In this document: piece by piece, positions 1 to 8,393 of the stretch
Layout of the letters: the number at the start of each line of letters is the position of its first letter
Numbering within the stretch: position 1 is the first letter of the stretch
NCBI GenBank assembly: GCA_902490585.1
Contig: CABUEI010000013.1
Coordinates: 1 to 53,568, forward strand
Reading direction: 5' to 3'
Length of the DNA stretch: 53,568 nucleotides
Source: an uncultured Oscillospiraceae bacterium
Lineage (GTDB): Bacteria > Bacillota > Clostridia > Oscillospirales > Ruminococcaceae
Notes under the pieces: generated by a model
Seen by the model: only the letters and a program-made list of their open reading frames with translations
The model's database searches: none
What the model was told of the DNA's origin: nothing
Position numbers and translations under genes: made by a program

Positions 1-9
1 TTTCTCATC

Positions 10-45
10 AAAAATTATCAGCGGATTCTTGATCCGAACCCGCTG
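10..45 (-). terminator. Intrinsic terminator downstream of the ABC exporter operon
   Basis: On the minus strand a 9-bp stem (CAGCGGGTT with AATCCGCTG, one G-U pair, arms at 37-45 and 19-27) encloses a 9-base loop and is followed by a U-rich tract (10-17). It lies about 95 bases after the stop of the exporter gene that ends at 139. The remaining bases between 46 and 138 show nothing else I can name. Confidence 0.6.
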
Positions 46-138
46 ACGCAATTTTCTATTTTTTCCGTACCCCAACTATTGACAAAGAGCCCAAAAAAAT
101 AACAGCAACCATTACGATTGCTGTCATTTATTAACCGG

Positions 139-1890
139 TTAAGATTTCTTGAACTGGCTGTTGTAAAGCTCGGCATAGAATCCGTTCTTTGCAAGGAGCT
201 GTTCATGATTACCTATCTCAATGATTTTACCCTTATCCATTACAAGAATAGTATCTGCATTCTTGATAGTAGATAGTCTGTGCGCTACTATGAAGCTCGT
301 CTTGCCCTTTGTCATCTTAGCGAAAGCATTCTGAATCTTCATTTCTGTCTTTGTATCAATACTACTTGTAGCCTCGTCAAGAATCAGCATAGGCGGCATT
401 GCAAGCATTACACGGGCTATACACAGGAGCTGTTTCTGACCCTGTGAAATACCGTCGTTGTCGCTTATTATCGTGTCGTATCCGTCTTTCATACGCTTTA
501 TAAAGCTATGGCAGTGAGCGGCTTTTGCGGCGGCTACAATTTCTTCTTCAGTTGCGTCCTGTTTTCCGTAAGCTATATTTTCACGGACTGTACCTTCGAA
601 AATCCACGTTTCCTGGAGCACCATGCCGTAGCTCAGTCTGAGCGAATCACGGGTAACGTCCTTGATATTGTTTCCGTCAACCGAAATACTGCCCTTGTCA
701 GTATCGTAGAAACGCATGAGCAGGTTGATTATGGTGGTTTTACCGCAACCCGTAGGACCAACGATCGCAATCTGCTGACCGCTCTTTACGTCAAGGTTAA
801 GATCCTTGATAAGCTCTCTTTCGGGAACATAAGAGAAGTCAACATGGTCGATTTTAACATTGCCGTCAACATCGGTGAGAACCTTGTTGTCAGCGTCTGA
901 AATCTCGTCATCGCTTTCTGTAAGAGCGAATATACGTCTTGCCGATGCAAACGCCGATTGTAATTCGGTAACAACGCCTGAAATTTCGTTGAACGGCTTT
1001 GTATACTGGTTGGCGTAAGATAAGAAAGCTGAAAGCTGACCTACCGTGATACCGCCGCCGATAGCACTGAGTGCACCGAAAATTCCGACACCGGCATAAA
1101 CAAGACCGTTTACAAATCTTGTGGAGGGATTGGTAAGAGCAGAGTAGAACTGTGCTCTTACGCCAACCTTATACAGCTTTGCGTTAAGCTCTTCGAATTT
1201 TTCTTCGCTGTATTCTTCACGGGAGAAAGCCTTTACGACCTTCTGATTTCCGATATATTCTTCGGCAAGTCCGGTAATCTGACCTCTGAGCGCCGCCTGT
1301 TCCTTGAACTTCTTTGAGCAAAGTCTTGCTATAGTAGAAGCTACAAGCAGTGAAACAGGTGTGATAAGAATAACTACAAGCGCAATACCAACGTTTATAG
1401 AGAACATGAAGCACAGCGTTCCGATTATTGTGACAGAACCTGTGAATATCTGTTGGAATCCTTGTAAAAGTCCGTCCGAAACAGTATCAATATCTGCTAC
1501 AACTCTGCCGATTATATCACCGTGCGGAGTAGAGTCAATATATCTCAGCGGTACACTCTGTAATTTGTTGAAAGCGTCTGTTCTTAAATCCCTTACCGTT
1601 CTTTGTGTAAGTATGTTAGTACAATATCCCATGAACCACTGAAATCCCGCACCTACGATTACCACAACGGCGAGCTTTATAATTATCGGCAGAATTTTTT
1701 TGAAATCAACGTTGTTAATATCAATGATAAAGTCAACAGCCTGACCGATAAGCACGGGTGCATACAGCGTTGCAATTGCACTTACAATAGCACTGATTAT
1801 AGTGAAAACGAGATAGAACGTATAAGGCTTTGTATATTTCAGCAGCTTTGCAAGAACTGTAAAACCGCTGTCGTTAGTTTTTTTACTCAT
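139..1890 (-). CDS. ABC exporter half-transporter, subunit with canonical Walker B
   Basis: This is a 583-residue type IV ABC exporter half: an N-terminal six-helix membrane domain (roughly residues 15-320) fused to an ATPase domain (about 340-583). Walker A reads GPTGCGKTT, Walker B ends LILDE with the catalytic glutamate at 506, and the switch histidine is H537 (IVAHRLST). The signature motif, however, is ISQGQ (481-485) instead of LSGGQ. Its partner gene lies immediately upstream and overlaps it by 8 bases (GATGAGTAA, start ATG inside), so the two are translationally coupled and surely form a heterodimer. The substrate is unknown; such pairs in Firmicutes export drugs, peptides or lipids. 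Confidence is high for the family and low for the substrate. Confidence 0.95.
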   Translation of the reverse strand: MSKKTNDSGFTVLAKLLKYTKPYTFYLVFTIISAIVSAIATLYAPVLIGQAVDFIIDINNVDFKKILPIIIKLAVVVIVGAGFQWFMGYCTNILTQRTVRDLRTDAFNKLQSVPLRYIDSTPHGDIIGRVVADIDTVSDGLLQGFQQIFTGSVTIIGTLCFMFSINVGIALVVILITPVSLLVASTIARLCSKKFKEQAALRGQITGLAEEYIGNQKVVKAFSREEYSEEKFEELNAKLYKVGVRAQFYSALTNPSTRFVNGLVYAGVGIFGALSAIGGGITVGQLSAFLSYANQYTKPFNEISGVVTELQSAFASARRIFALTESDDEISDADNKVLTDVDGNVKIDHVDFSYVPERELIKDLNLDVKSGQQIAIVGPTGCGKTTIINLLMRFYDTDKGSISVDGNNIKDVTRDSLRLSYGMVLQETWIFEGTVRENIAYGKQDATEEEIVAAAKAAHCHSFIKRMKDGYDTIISDNDGISQGQKQLLCIARVMLAMPPMLILDEATSSIDTKTEMKIQNAFAKMTKGKTSFIVAHRLSTIKNADTILVMDKGKIIEIGNHEQLLAKNGFYAELYNSQFKKS

Positions 1891-3634
1891 CGCCGTTTAT
1901 CTCCTTTTCAAGTTCTTCCGCACTGAACTGAGTAAGACAGATCTGACAGTAATCGGTACAGCTCTGTAACAGCTCTTTATGCGTGCCTATACCGACCGTT
2001 TTACCGTCATCAAGCACGATTATCTGATCGGCATTTTTGACCGTGTTTGCTCTTTGAGAAATGATAAACACCGTCATATCAGAGCAGTTTTCCTTGATTG
2101 CCGTTCTCAGCTTTGCGTCTGTAGCAAAGTCAAGTGCGCTTGCGCTGTCATCAAGTATCAGTATCTCCGGGTCTGCGGCTATTGCCCTTGCAATAGTAAG
2201 TCTTTGCTTCTGACCGCCCGAAAGATTTTTACCGCCCTGAAGAATCTCATAGTCAAGCCCGTTTTCGAGCTTTTCAACAAACTCGTAAGCCTGCGAGATC
2301 TTCAGCGCACGCCATATCTGCTCATCGGTTATATCATCGCCGCCCCACTTCATATTTTCACGGATAGTACCGCTGAAAAGTACGGCTTTCTGAGGAACGA
2401 CCGCAATCTTTGTTCTAAGATCGCCGAGGCTGTAGTTGCGGACATCTGTTCCGTAAACACTGACTGAACCCTTTGACGTATCGTAGAATCGGGGGATAAG
2501 ATTTATAAGCGTTGATTTACCGCTGCCCGTACCGCCTATTATGCCTATCGTCTGACCTTTTTCGGCGGTGAATGATATATCTTCAAGTGCATATTCGCTG
2601 TTATCGTGATAGCTGAAATATACCTTGTCGAATTTTACGGCAGGAGCAGAGCTGTCGCCGTTTTCTTCGGTGCTGTCTGTATCTGTAACGGACGGCTTAG
2701 TGTCAAGCACCTCGTTTACTCTTGCCGCACAAGCCGCTGACTTTGTGAAGATAACAACAAGGTTTGCAACAACCACAAGGGCGAGCAGGATCTGATTCAT
2801 ATAGTTTACAAGTGCGATAACCTGACCTTGTGTAAGGTCGCCGACATTTACCGAGAATCCGCCGAACCATATTATTGCAACGATTGCAAGGTTCAGTATG
2901 ATAGCGTTGACAGGGCTGAGCAGTGCCGAAATCTTGCCGGCTCTTACCGCCGCTTTTTCAATATCCTCAGCGTTATCACTGAAACGTTCTATTTCGTGCT
3001 GCTGCTTTGAAAAAGCTCTTACGGCTCTTGCACCGACAAGATTTTCACGGGTGATGAGTGAGGTCTTGTCCAGCTTTTTCTGTATCGACTTGAAGAAGGG
3101 GATAGTCCTTGTTGTGACAAGCCACATAACAATCGCAACAAGCGGAATTACGAGAACGAAAATCAGCGCTAATTTCACATCTATCATAAAAGCCATTATC
3201 GTTGAACCGATAACGAGGAACGGCGCTCTTACTACAAGTCTTATCAGCATCGCAACAGCGACCTGCAGCTGATTTATATCGGAGGTAAGCCTCGTTATAA
3301 GTGATGGCGTGCCAAATTCGTCAACCTCCTTGTGCGAAAGAGTGTTGATATGATGATACAGTTCACGTCTTAGCTCTGTGCCGAAGCCCTGCGACGCAAC
3401 CGATGCCACATACTGACATATAAGCGCAAATCCAAGACCGCATACACCGAGCAGAACAAGCACTCCGCCCATCTTCCAGATATAATCGCTGTCTTTGTTT
3501 GCAATACCTATGTCAATTATCTTCGCCATAACCAGAGGAACGATAAGCTCAAATACCGCCTCGGTCAGCTTGAAAATAGGTCCGAGTATTACGTTTTTTC
3601 TGTATTTTTTGAGATACTTAACCAGTTTTAGCAT
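1883..3634 (-). CDS. ABC exporter half-transporter, subunit with degenerate Walker B
   Basis: This 583-residue membrane-ATPase fusion is the first gene of the exporter pair. The ATPase domain carries Walker A GGTGSGKST and an intact LSGGQ signature (471-475). The Walker B sequence is LILDDSAS, with Asp496 where the catalytic glutamate normally sits, and the H-loop reads ISQRAN, with Gln527 in place of histidine. Known heterodimeric exporters of the TM287/288 and TmrAB type show the same division of labour: one non-hydrolysing site and one active site. The active site here would combine the other subunit's Walker B with this subunit's signature. A hairpin at 3658-3677 separates the gene from the lysine operon upstream. 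Its own promoter was not identified with confidence. Confidence 0.95.
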   Translation of the reverse strand: MLKLVKYLKKYRKNVILGPIFKLTEAVFELIVPLVMAKIIDIGIANKDSDYIWKMGGVLVLLGVCGLGFALICQYVASVASQGFGTELRRELYHHINTLSHKEVDEFGTPSLITRLTSDINQLQVAVAMLIRLVVRAPFLVIGSTIMAFMIDVKLALIFVLVIPLVAIVMWLVTTRTIPFFKSIQKKLDKTSLITRENLVGARAVRAFSKQQHEIERFSDNAEDIEKAAVRAGKISALLSPVNAIILNLAIVAIIWFGGFSVNVGDLTQGQVIALVNYMNQILLALVVVANLVVIFTKSAACAARVNEVLDTKPSVTDTDSTEENGDSSAPAVKFDKVYFSYHDNSEYALEDISFTAEKGQTIGIIGGTGSGKSTLINLIPRFYDTSKGSVSVYGTDVRNYSLGDLRTKIAVVPQKAVLFSGTIRENMKWGGDDITDEQIWRALKISQAYEFVEKLENGLDYEILQGGKNLSGGQKQRLTIARAIAADPEILILDDSASALDFATDAKLRTAIKENCSDMTVFIISQRANTVKNADQIIVLDDGKTVGIGTHKELLQSCTDYCQICLTQFSAEELEKEINGDE

Positions 3635-3657
3635 ATTTCACCGTCCAATAATAATGA

Positions 3658-3677
3658 CATCGGAGCAAAATCCGATG
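3658..3677 (-). terminator. Probable terminator of the lysine operon
   Basis: CATCGGA and TCCGATG pair as a 7-bp stem around a 6-base loop in the gap between the ACT-domain gene and the ABC exporter. Read on the minus strand it is followed by a moderately U-rich stretch (TCATTATTATTGG), so termination is plausible but probably incomplete. Confidence 0.5.
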
Positions 3678-3700
3678 CCATTACGAATATTTAATTATTA

Positions 3701-4150
3701 TCAGCCAAGAACCTTCTTGATTTCTTCGGGAAGTGAGGCAGCGAAGCTGTCGCCTACCAACAGGCTGATCTCGTCAACGCTCGTTGTTATGAGCATTACA
3801 TCGGCACATATGTTTTCGCAAGCCTGGAATACCTTAGCCGCAAAACCTGCCTGATCAACCATTTCCTCGCTCTTGATAACTATCTTTACATTACCGCTGT
3901 TTACACAGGGTGTTATTCCGTGTACTGCCGTGATTTTAGGTAAAACGGTAAGCAGTGTGGGTATATCATCATCGCTGAACGTAAAGCCGAATGAGAACAT
4001 ATCGGACTTGGGCGGTGTCTGTGAAATCATATCAATATTGATTCCGCTTTCGGCTACCGCTGAAAGAGTAGTTGAAACAAAACGCTTTCTTGACGGAACA
4101 TCTGAAAATGTTACGATTGATATGTTTTCGTATACTTTAATATCTGTCAT
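3701..4150 (-). CDS. Free-standing double-ACT-domain protein, aspartokinase regulatory-domain type
   Basis: At 149 residues this protein consists only of two ACT-like halves (about 8-70 and 80-145), with the GINIDMISQTPP and ADVMLITTSVDEISLLV segments typical of the C-terminal regulatory part of aspartate kinases. No kinase catalytic domain precedes it. It is the last gene of asd-dapA-dapB, 11 bases after dapB, under the lysine riboswitch. ACT domains bind amino acids, so a role as a lysine (or threonine) sensor or as a regulatory subunit for an aspartokinase encoded elsewhere is a reasonable inference. Bacillus aspartokinase II does have a separate beta chain of this composition, made from an internal start. 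The partner and ligand are not visible here. Confidence 0.85.
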   Translation of the reverse strand: MTDIKVYENISIVTFSDVPSRKRFVSTTLSAVAESGINIDMISQTPPKSDMFSFGFTFSDDDIPTLLTVLPKITAVHGITPCVNSGNVKIVIKSEEMVDQAGFAAKVFQACENICADVMLITTSVDEISLLVGDSFAASLPEEIKKVLG

Positions 4151-4161
4151 ATTGACCTCCG

Positions 4162-4920
4162 TTATGCTTCGGAAAGAAGATCCGACATCTGATAAAGACC
4201 TTTTTCACAGCCGCTTAAGAATACTGCCGCATTGACAGAGCCGACTGCGAATACCTGTTTTGAGCCTGCGCTGTGAGAAAGAGTTATCACTTCGTCACGT
4301 CCCGCAAATATAACATCATGCTCGCCTACTATCGTACCGCCTCTTATCGAGTGCATACCGATTTCGGTTTTCTCACGGGGCTTTCTCACGCTGTGGCGGT
4401 CATATACATAGTGCATCTTGTTGCCAAGCTCTTCGTTTATCGCTTCCGCTATCATTATTGCCGTTCCCGAAGGAGCGTCCTTCTTGAGATTGTGGTGCTT
4501 TTCAACTATCTCAATATCAAACTGATCTCCGAGTACCTTTGTTGCACGCTTTGCAAGGTCAACAAGAAGGTTGATTCCGAGCGACATATTGAATGTGAAG
4601 AATACGGGAATCTGCTCGGCAGTTGCCTTTATCTGCTTTATCTGTTCCTCTGTATAGCCTGTTGTCGCAACTACTACCGGAACATTGTTTATCTTGCAGT
4701 AGTCGAGCAGTTCGTCAAGCAGTGAGGGGTGCGAGAAGTCGATTATTACATCGGGCTTTTCGGGTAAATCATACATTGTCTTATAAACAGGGAAGTCTGC
4801 ATACTGCTCACCGGCAATATCAATACCTGCGATTATCTTGCAGTCATCTCTTGTGTTCACAATGTCATTTATTACTCTGCCCATCTTTCCGCAGGCACCT
4901 GTAATTACAATTCTTTTCAT
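4162..4920 (-). CDS. dapB: 4-hydroxy-tetrahydrodipicolinate reductase
   Basis: This 252-residue enzyme reduces 4-hydroxy-tetrahydrodipicolinate with NAD(P)H in the diaminopimelate/lysine pathway. The N-terminal Rossmann motif is ITGACGKMGRVI (6-17). The active-site signature EKHHNLKKDAPSGTA gives the catalytic His pair and the Lys, and the IRGGTIVGEHDVIFAG segment is also characteristic. Length is normal for the family. It sits 21 bases after dapA in the riboswitch-controlled lysine operon and 11 bases before the ACT-domain gene, so it is co-transcribed with both. Diaminopimelate also feeds peptidoglycan and spore dipicolinate synthesis. Confidence 0.98.
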   Translation of the reverse strand: MKRIVITGACGKMGRVINDIVNTRDDCKIIAGIDIAGEQYADFPVYKTMYDLPEKPDVIIDFSHPSLLDELLDYCKINNVPVVVATTGYTEEQIKQIKATAEQIPVFFTFNMSLGINLLVDLAKRATKVLGDQFDIEIVEKHHNLKKDAPSGTAIMIAEAINEELGNKMHYVYDRHSVRKPREKTEIGMHSIRGGTIVGEHDVIFAGRDEVITLSHSAGSKQVFAVGSVNAAVFLSGCEKGLYQMSDLLSEA

Positions 4921-4941
4921 CTGAACGTCCTTTTCTGAAAC

Positions 4942-5826
4942 TTACTTTGTAAGACCGAGCTTTTCCATAGAAGAGAAGAGCTTTGCAATCTTTGCGTCTT
5001 CCATTCTGATAAGCGGCAGCCTGCACTGACCTACGTTCTTACCCATAATGTTAAGTGCTTCCTTAACGGGAATGGGGTTTACGTCTATGAACAGGTCATT
5101 TGTAAATTCAAGAAGTTTAAGCTGTAACTCAGCGGCTTTCTTATAGTCGCCGTCAAGGCAATACTGTGCAATGTTGTGTGCCTCGGCAGGCATACAGTTT
5201 GCAAGCACCGAGATAACACCCTTGCCGCCGAGCGACATGATAGGAACTATCTGATCATCGTTGCCCGAATAGATATCAAGGTCTGTTTCAGCGGCTATCT
5301 TAGCTACTGCACTTATGTTTCCGCTTGCTTCCTTTGCGGCAACTATGTTGTCCTTCTTAGCAAGCTCCTTATATGTTTCAACAGAAATGTTCACACCTGT
5401 ACGGCTCGGAACATTGTAAAGGATTATCGGCAGGCTTACGCTGTCCGCAATTGCACTGAAATGCGCAACAAGTCCTCTCTGCGAAGTCTTGTTATAATAA
5501 GGTGTCACAAGGAGCAGTGCGTCCGCACCGAGTGCCTCGGCTTCCTGTGACAGCTGAATGGCGTAAGCCGTATCGTTACTGCCTGCACCTGCAATAACAG
5601 GAACTCTCTTAGCTACCTTTTCAACGCAGAAACGGATACATTCCTTGTGTTCCTCGTCTGTCATAGCCGCAGATTCACCGGTTGTACCGCACACTACTAT
5701 AGCATCAGTACCGCCTGCGATCTGCTCTTCTATACGCTCGGCGAAATTATCATAGTTGATACTTCCGTCATCGTTCATAGGAGTAACGATAGCTACTGCC
5801 GAGCCTGTAAAAATAGTCTTTTTCAT
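4942..5826 (-). CDS. dapA: 4-hydroxy-tetrahydrodipicolinate synthase
   Basis: This 294-residue TIM-barrel enzyme condenses pyruvate with aspartate semialdehyde. Visible signatures are GTTGESAAM near residue 50 (substrate binding), YYNKTSQRGL and YNVPSRTGV (the catalytic Tyr), and the Schiff-base lysine in IVAAKEASGN. Full length, with no irregularity. It lies 23 bases downstream of asd, which makes its substrate, and upstream of dapB, which consumes its product. The order asd-dapA-dapB follows the pathway. Expression should fall when lysine is abundant because of the riboswitch upstream of asd. Confidence 0.98.
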   Translation of the reverse strand: MKKTIFTGSAVAIVTPMNDDGSINYDNFAERIEEQIAGGTDAIVVCGTTGESAAMTDEEHKECIRFCVEKVAKRVPVIAGAGSNDTAYAIQLSQEAEALGADALLLVTPYYNKTSQRGLVAHFSAIADSVSLPIILYNVPSRTGVNISVETYKELAKKDNIVAAKEASGNISAVAKIAAETDLDIYSGNDDQIVPIMSLGGKGVISVLANCMPAEAHNIAQYCLDGDYKKAAELQLKLLEFTNDLFIDVNPIPVKEALNIMGKNVGQCRLPLIRMEDAKIAKLFSSMEKLGLTK

Positions 5827-5849
5827 CAGATACCTCCGTGTATCTTCAA

Positions 5850-6929
5850 TCAGTCAAAATAGCCCTTTGCAGCATAAAGCTCAGCCATTTCAACAGCGCC
5901 GCCTGCGGCACCTCTTAATGTGTTGTGTGACAGGCAGACAAACTTGTAGTCGTACTGTGTGTCTTCTCTTAATCTGCCGATTGAAACTGCCATACCGCCT
6001 TCAAGGTTTCTGTGAAGCTTAGCCTGGGGCATATTGTCCTCTTCAAAGTAGTTGAGGAACTGCTTGGGAGCGGAGGGAAGCTCAAGCTCCTGCGGTGCGC
6101 CCTTGTATTCCTTCCAGATCTTGAGGATCTCATCCTTTGAGGGCTTGTTCTCAAAGCTTACGAATACTGCGGCAAAGTGACCGTTTGATACGGGAACTCT
6201 GAGGCACTGTGTTGTGATTGCGGGAGCGGCAGCCTTGACGATCTTGTCGCCTTCGATCTTGCCCCATACCTTCAGAGGCTCCTGCTCACTCTTTTCTTCC
6301 TCACCGCCGATATAGGGGATAAGGTTATCAACCATTTCGGGCCATGTCTCAAATGTCTTGCCGGCACCTGAAATTGCCTGATATGTGCAGGCGAGAACCT
6401 TTGTGATACCGAACTTGCGTAAGGGGTTAAGTGCGGGAACATAGCTCTGGATTGAGCAGTTTGACTTAACCGAGATGAAACCTCTCTTTGTACCCAGACG
6501 CTTCTTCTGAGCCTCAACGATAGCCATGTGCTCGTCGTTGATCTCGGGGATGATCATAGGAACATCGTCTGTGAAACGGTTAGCGGAGTTGTTTGACATA
6601 ACAGGGCACTCATGCTTTGCATAAGCTTCTTCAAGAGCCTTTATCTCGTCCTTCTTCATATCTACTGCACAGAATACGAAGTCAACCTGTGATGCGATCT
6701 TTTCAATATCAGCCGTAGCGTCCATGATTACGATATCTTCCATAGCCTTGGGCATGGGCTTTTCGATAAGCCATCTTGAGCCTACAGCCTCTTTATAAGT
6801 CTTTCCTGCCGAACGGGGAGATGCGGCAAGCACCTTTACGTTGAACCAGGGGTGATTTTCCAGCAGAACGGCAAAACGCTGTCCTACCATACCCGTAGCA
6901 CCGATAATACCTACGTTGTAGTTTTTCAT
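5850..6929 (-). CDS. asd: Aspartate-semialdehyde dehydrogenase
   Basis: This 359-residue enzyme reduces aspartyl phosphate to aspartate semialdehyde, the branch point for lysine, threonine and methionine. It shows the dinucleotide motif GIIGATGMVGQR, the SNCSIQ segment with the catalytic cysteine, and a closing GAAGGAVEMAELY stretch. Overall it resembles the archaeal/fungal branch of the family more than E. coli Asd. I chose the ATG at 6929. The ATG at 6941 directly abuts the AGAAGG Shine-Dalgarno (no spacing), whereas 6929 is 11-12 bases from it. First gene of the lysine operon; the leader contains a lysine riboswitch and terminator. Confidence 0.96.
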   Translation of the reverse strand: MKNYNVGIIGATGMVGQRFAVLLENHPWFNVKVLAASPRSAGKTYKEAVGSRWLIEKPMPKAMEDIVIMDATADIEKIASQVDFVFCAVDMKKDEIKALEEAYAKHECPVMSNNSANRFTDDVPMIIPEINDEHMAIVEAQKKRLGTKRGFISVKSNCSIQSYVPALNPLRKFGITKVLACTYQAISGAGKTFETWPEMVDNLIPYIGGEEEKSEQEPLKVWGKIEGDKIVKAAAPAITTQCLRVPVSNGHFAAVFVSFENKPSKDEILKIWKEYKGAPQELELPSAPKQFLNYFEEDNMPQAKLHRNLEGGMAVSIGRLREDTQYDYKFVCLSHNTLRGAAGGAVEMAELYAAKGYFD

Positions 6930-6973
6930 TTTAGTTTCCATCCTTCTTTTTTGCTTATAGCATATTTTCTTTT

Positions 6974-7006
6974 AAAAAAACCGCTTGTAAAAATGATTAC
7001 AGGCGG
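6974..7006 (-). terminator. Attenuator terminator of the lysine riboswitch
   Basis: On the minus strand a 10-bp stem (CCGCCTGTAA with TTACAAGCGG, one mismatch, arms 6997-7006 and 6981-6990) is followed directly by seven U (6974-6980). It lies between the riboswitch aptamer and asd. This is the layout expected for lysine-induced transcription termination. Confidence 0.85.
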
Positions 7007-7034
7007 CTTAGTATGCAGATGTGACAAAAGTAAT

Positions 7035-7212
7035 GTGATAGCTCTCCACCTGTAGCTTAACCGCTCGATGACAATCGTGCATTTATTAGACACACAACCA
7101 GATACATAAGCTCCGACACTTATGTTCTTCGGCGACAAAGCCTTTCACCGTTACAATCTGTCGGCAGATTGACGCAACGGGTACTATTCTTTAATCGCAC
7201 CTCTACCTGCTT
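7035..7212 (-). promoter_or_regulatory. Lysine riboswitch (L box) upstream of asd
   Basis: Read on the minus strand, the leader starts with AGGTAGAGGTGCG and continues with an AGTA element, GGTGAAAGG, GCCGAAG and TATCTGG, and closes with TTAAGC and GGAGAGCTATCAC. These are the conserved blocks of the lysine-binding aptamer in this order and spacing (about 178 bases). The AGGTAGAGG 5' strand pairs with the GGAGAGCTAT 3' part around the binding core. Function (known for the family): lysine binding stabilises the aptamer and favours the downstream terminator at 6974-7006, shutting off asd-dapA-dapB-ACT. Confidence 0.95.
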
Positions 7213-7217
7213 TGTTT

Positions 7218-7246
7218 ATATTATCACATTTACGGCTGTTTGTCAA
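7218..7246 (-). promoter_or_regulatory. Vegetative promoter of the lysine operon
   Basis: TTGACA (7241-7246) and TAATAT (7218-7223) are separated by 17 bases on the minus strand. Transcription would start just ahead of the lysine aptamer. Confidence 0.85.
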
Positions 7247-7268
7247 TGGTGAAGCGTTAAAAAATAAT

Positions 7269-7297
7269 TTGATTTTTTGCCTCAAATGTGTTATTAT
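7269..7297 (+). promoter_or_regulatory. Probable promoter of the queA operon
   Basis: TTGATT (7269-7274) and TATTAT (7292-7297) are spaced by 17 bases, 65 bases ahead of the queA start. The promoter is divergent from the lysine operon promoter, whose -35 box lies only about 20 bases away. Confidence 0.6.
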
Positions 7298-7361
7298 TAA
7301 ACAGTATGCAATAAACACAATTAAAATGTGCGTGAAAAATGCAAAAAACAGAGGAAAAACA

Positions 7362-8393
7362 ATGCTTAAATCGGATTTTTATTATGACTTACCCCAGGAG
7401 CTTATAGCACAGACTCCGCTTGAACCCCGTGACAGTTCAAGACTTATGAAAATTGACCGTAAAAGCGGTGAGATTACACACGACCACTTTTATAATATAT
7501 GCGATTATCTTGAAAAGGGTGACCTGCTAGTTCTCAATGACTCCAAGGTTTTCCCTGCAAGACTTTACGGCGTGAAGCAGGAAACGGGTGCGGCAGTGCA
7601 GTTTCTGCTTTTACACCAGATTTCCCATAACCGCTGGGAAGTCATGGTGAAACCGGGCAAAAGACTTAAAATCGGTACCAAGGTTGACTTTTCGGGAATA
7701 CTCACCGCCGAGATAGTGGATTATGCTGAAGGCGGCGACAGAATTGCCGAGTTCACCTATGACGGCGACAGCATTTTTGAAGTGCTCGACCGTATCGGTC
7801 AGATGCCGTTACCCCCGTACATTACCGAAAAGCTAAAGGACAAGGACAGATACAATACTATTTATTCCCACGAGGTAGGCTCAGCCGCCGCCCCAACAGC
7901 GGGGCTTCATTTCACGGAAAACGTATTTACAAAGCTCCGTGAAAAAGGTGTTGATACAGCGTTTGTAACTCTCCATGTCGGACTGGGTACATTCCGTCCC
8001 GTAAAAGAGGATAACATACTTGACCATAAAATGCACGTTGAGCATTACTCAATACCGCAGGAAACAGCCGATAAGATAAAGGCTTGCAAGGAGCGTGGCG
8101 GACGTGTTATTTCAGTCGGTACTACAAGTTGCCGTACCCTTGAATCCGCCGCATCGCTTGACCCGAGCGGTGAAATCAAAGCCTGCTCACACGATACCGG
8201 AATATTCATCTATCCCGGATATGAGTTTAAAGCAATAGACGGACTGATAACGAACTTCCACCTCCCCGAAAGCACGCTTATTATGCTTGTCAGTGCGTTC
8301 TTAGGCAGAGAAAAGACGCTCAACGCCTATAACGTTGCTATACAGGAGAAATACCGTTTCTTCAGCTTCGGCGACAGTATGATAATAATATGA
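7362..8393 (+). CDS. queA: S-adenosylmethionine:tRNA ribosyltransferase-isomerase
   Basis: This 343-residue enzyme transfers and isomerises the ribosyl moiety of SAM onto 7-aminomethyl-7-deazaguanine in tRNA, giving epoxyqueuosine. The family opening DFYYDLPQELIAQTPLEPRD, the segment VGSAAAPTAGLHFT, LHVGLGTFRPV and TNFHLPESTLIMLVSAF are all present. I chose the ATG at 7362 because GAGG sits 8 bases upstream and the family begins exactly there; the reading frame is open further upstream but that stretch has no family similarity. The last codons overlap the start of the phosphoesterase gene, and tgt, the other queuosine enzyme, follows. Confidence 0.97.
   Translation: MLKSDFYYDLPQELIAQTPLEPRDSSRLMKIDRKSGEITHDHFYNICDYLEKGDLLVLNDSKVFPARLYGVKQETGAAVQFLLLHQISHNRWEVMVKPGKRLKIGTKVDFSGILTAEIVDYAEGGDRIAEFTYDGDSIFEVLDRIGQMPLPPYITEKLKDKDRYNTIYSHEVGSAAAPTAGLHFTENVFTKLREKGVDTAFVTLHVGLGTFRPVKEDNILDHKMHVEHYSIPQETADKIKACKERGGRVISVGTTSCRTLESAASLDPSGEIKACSHDTGIFIYPGYEFKAIDGLITNFHLPESTLIMLVSAFLGREKTLNAYNVAIQEKYRFFSFGDSMIII

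Noticed and set aside
1..138. A TTGACA at 77-82 reading rightwards
   Set aside because: No -10 box at a proper distance and no plus-strand gene follows; it faces into the antisense of the ABC exporter.
508..900. Long plus-strand reading frames inside the ABC exporter and other minus-strand genes
   Set aside because: They are antisense shadows of well-supported genes, have no ribosome binding sites and encode Cys/Tyr-rich unlikely proteins.
7212..7361. A 50-residue N-terminal extension of QueA
   Set aside because: It crosses the queA promoter region and the lysine operon promoter, has no family similarity, and the ATG at 7362 has a proper Shine-Dalgarno.
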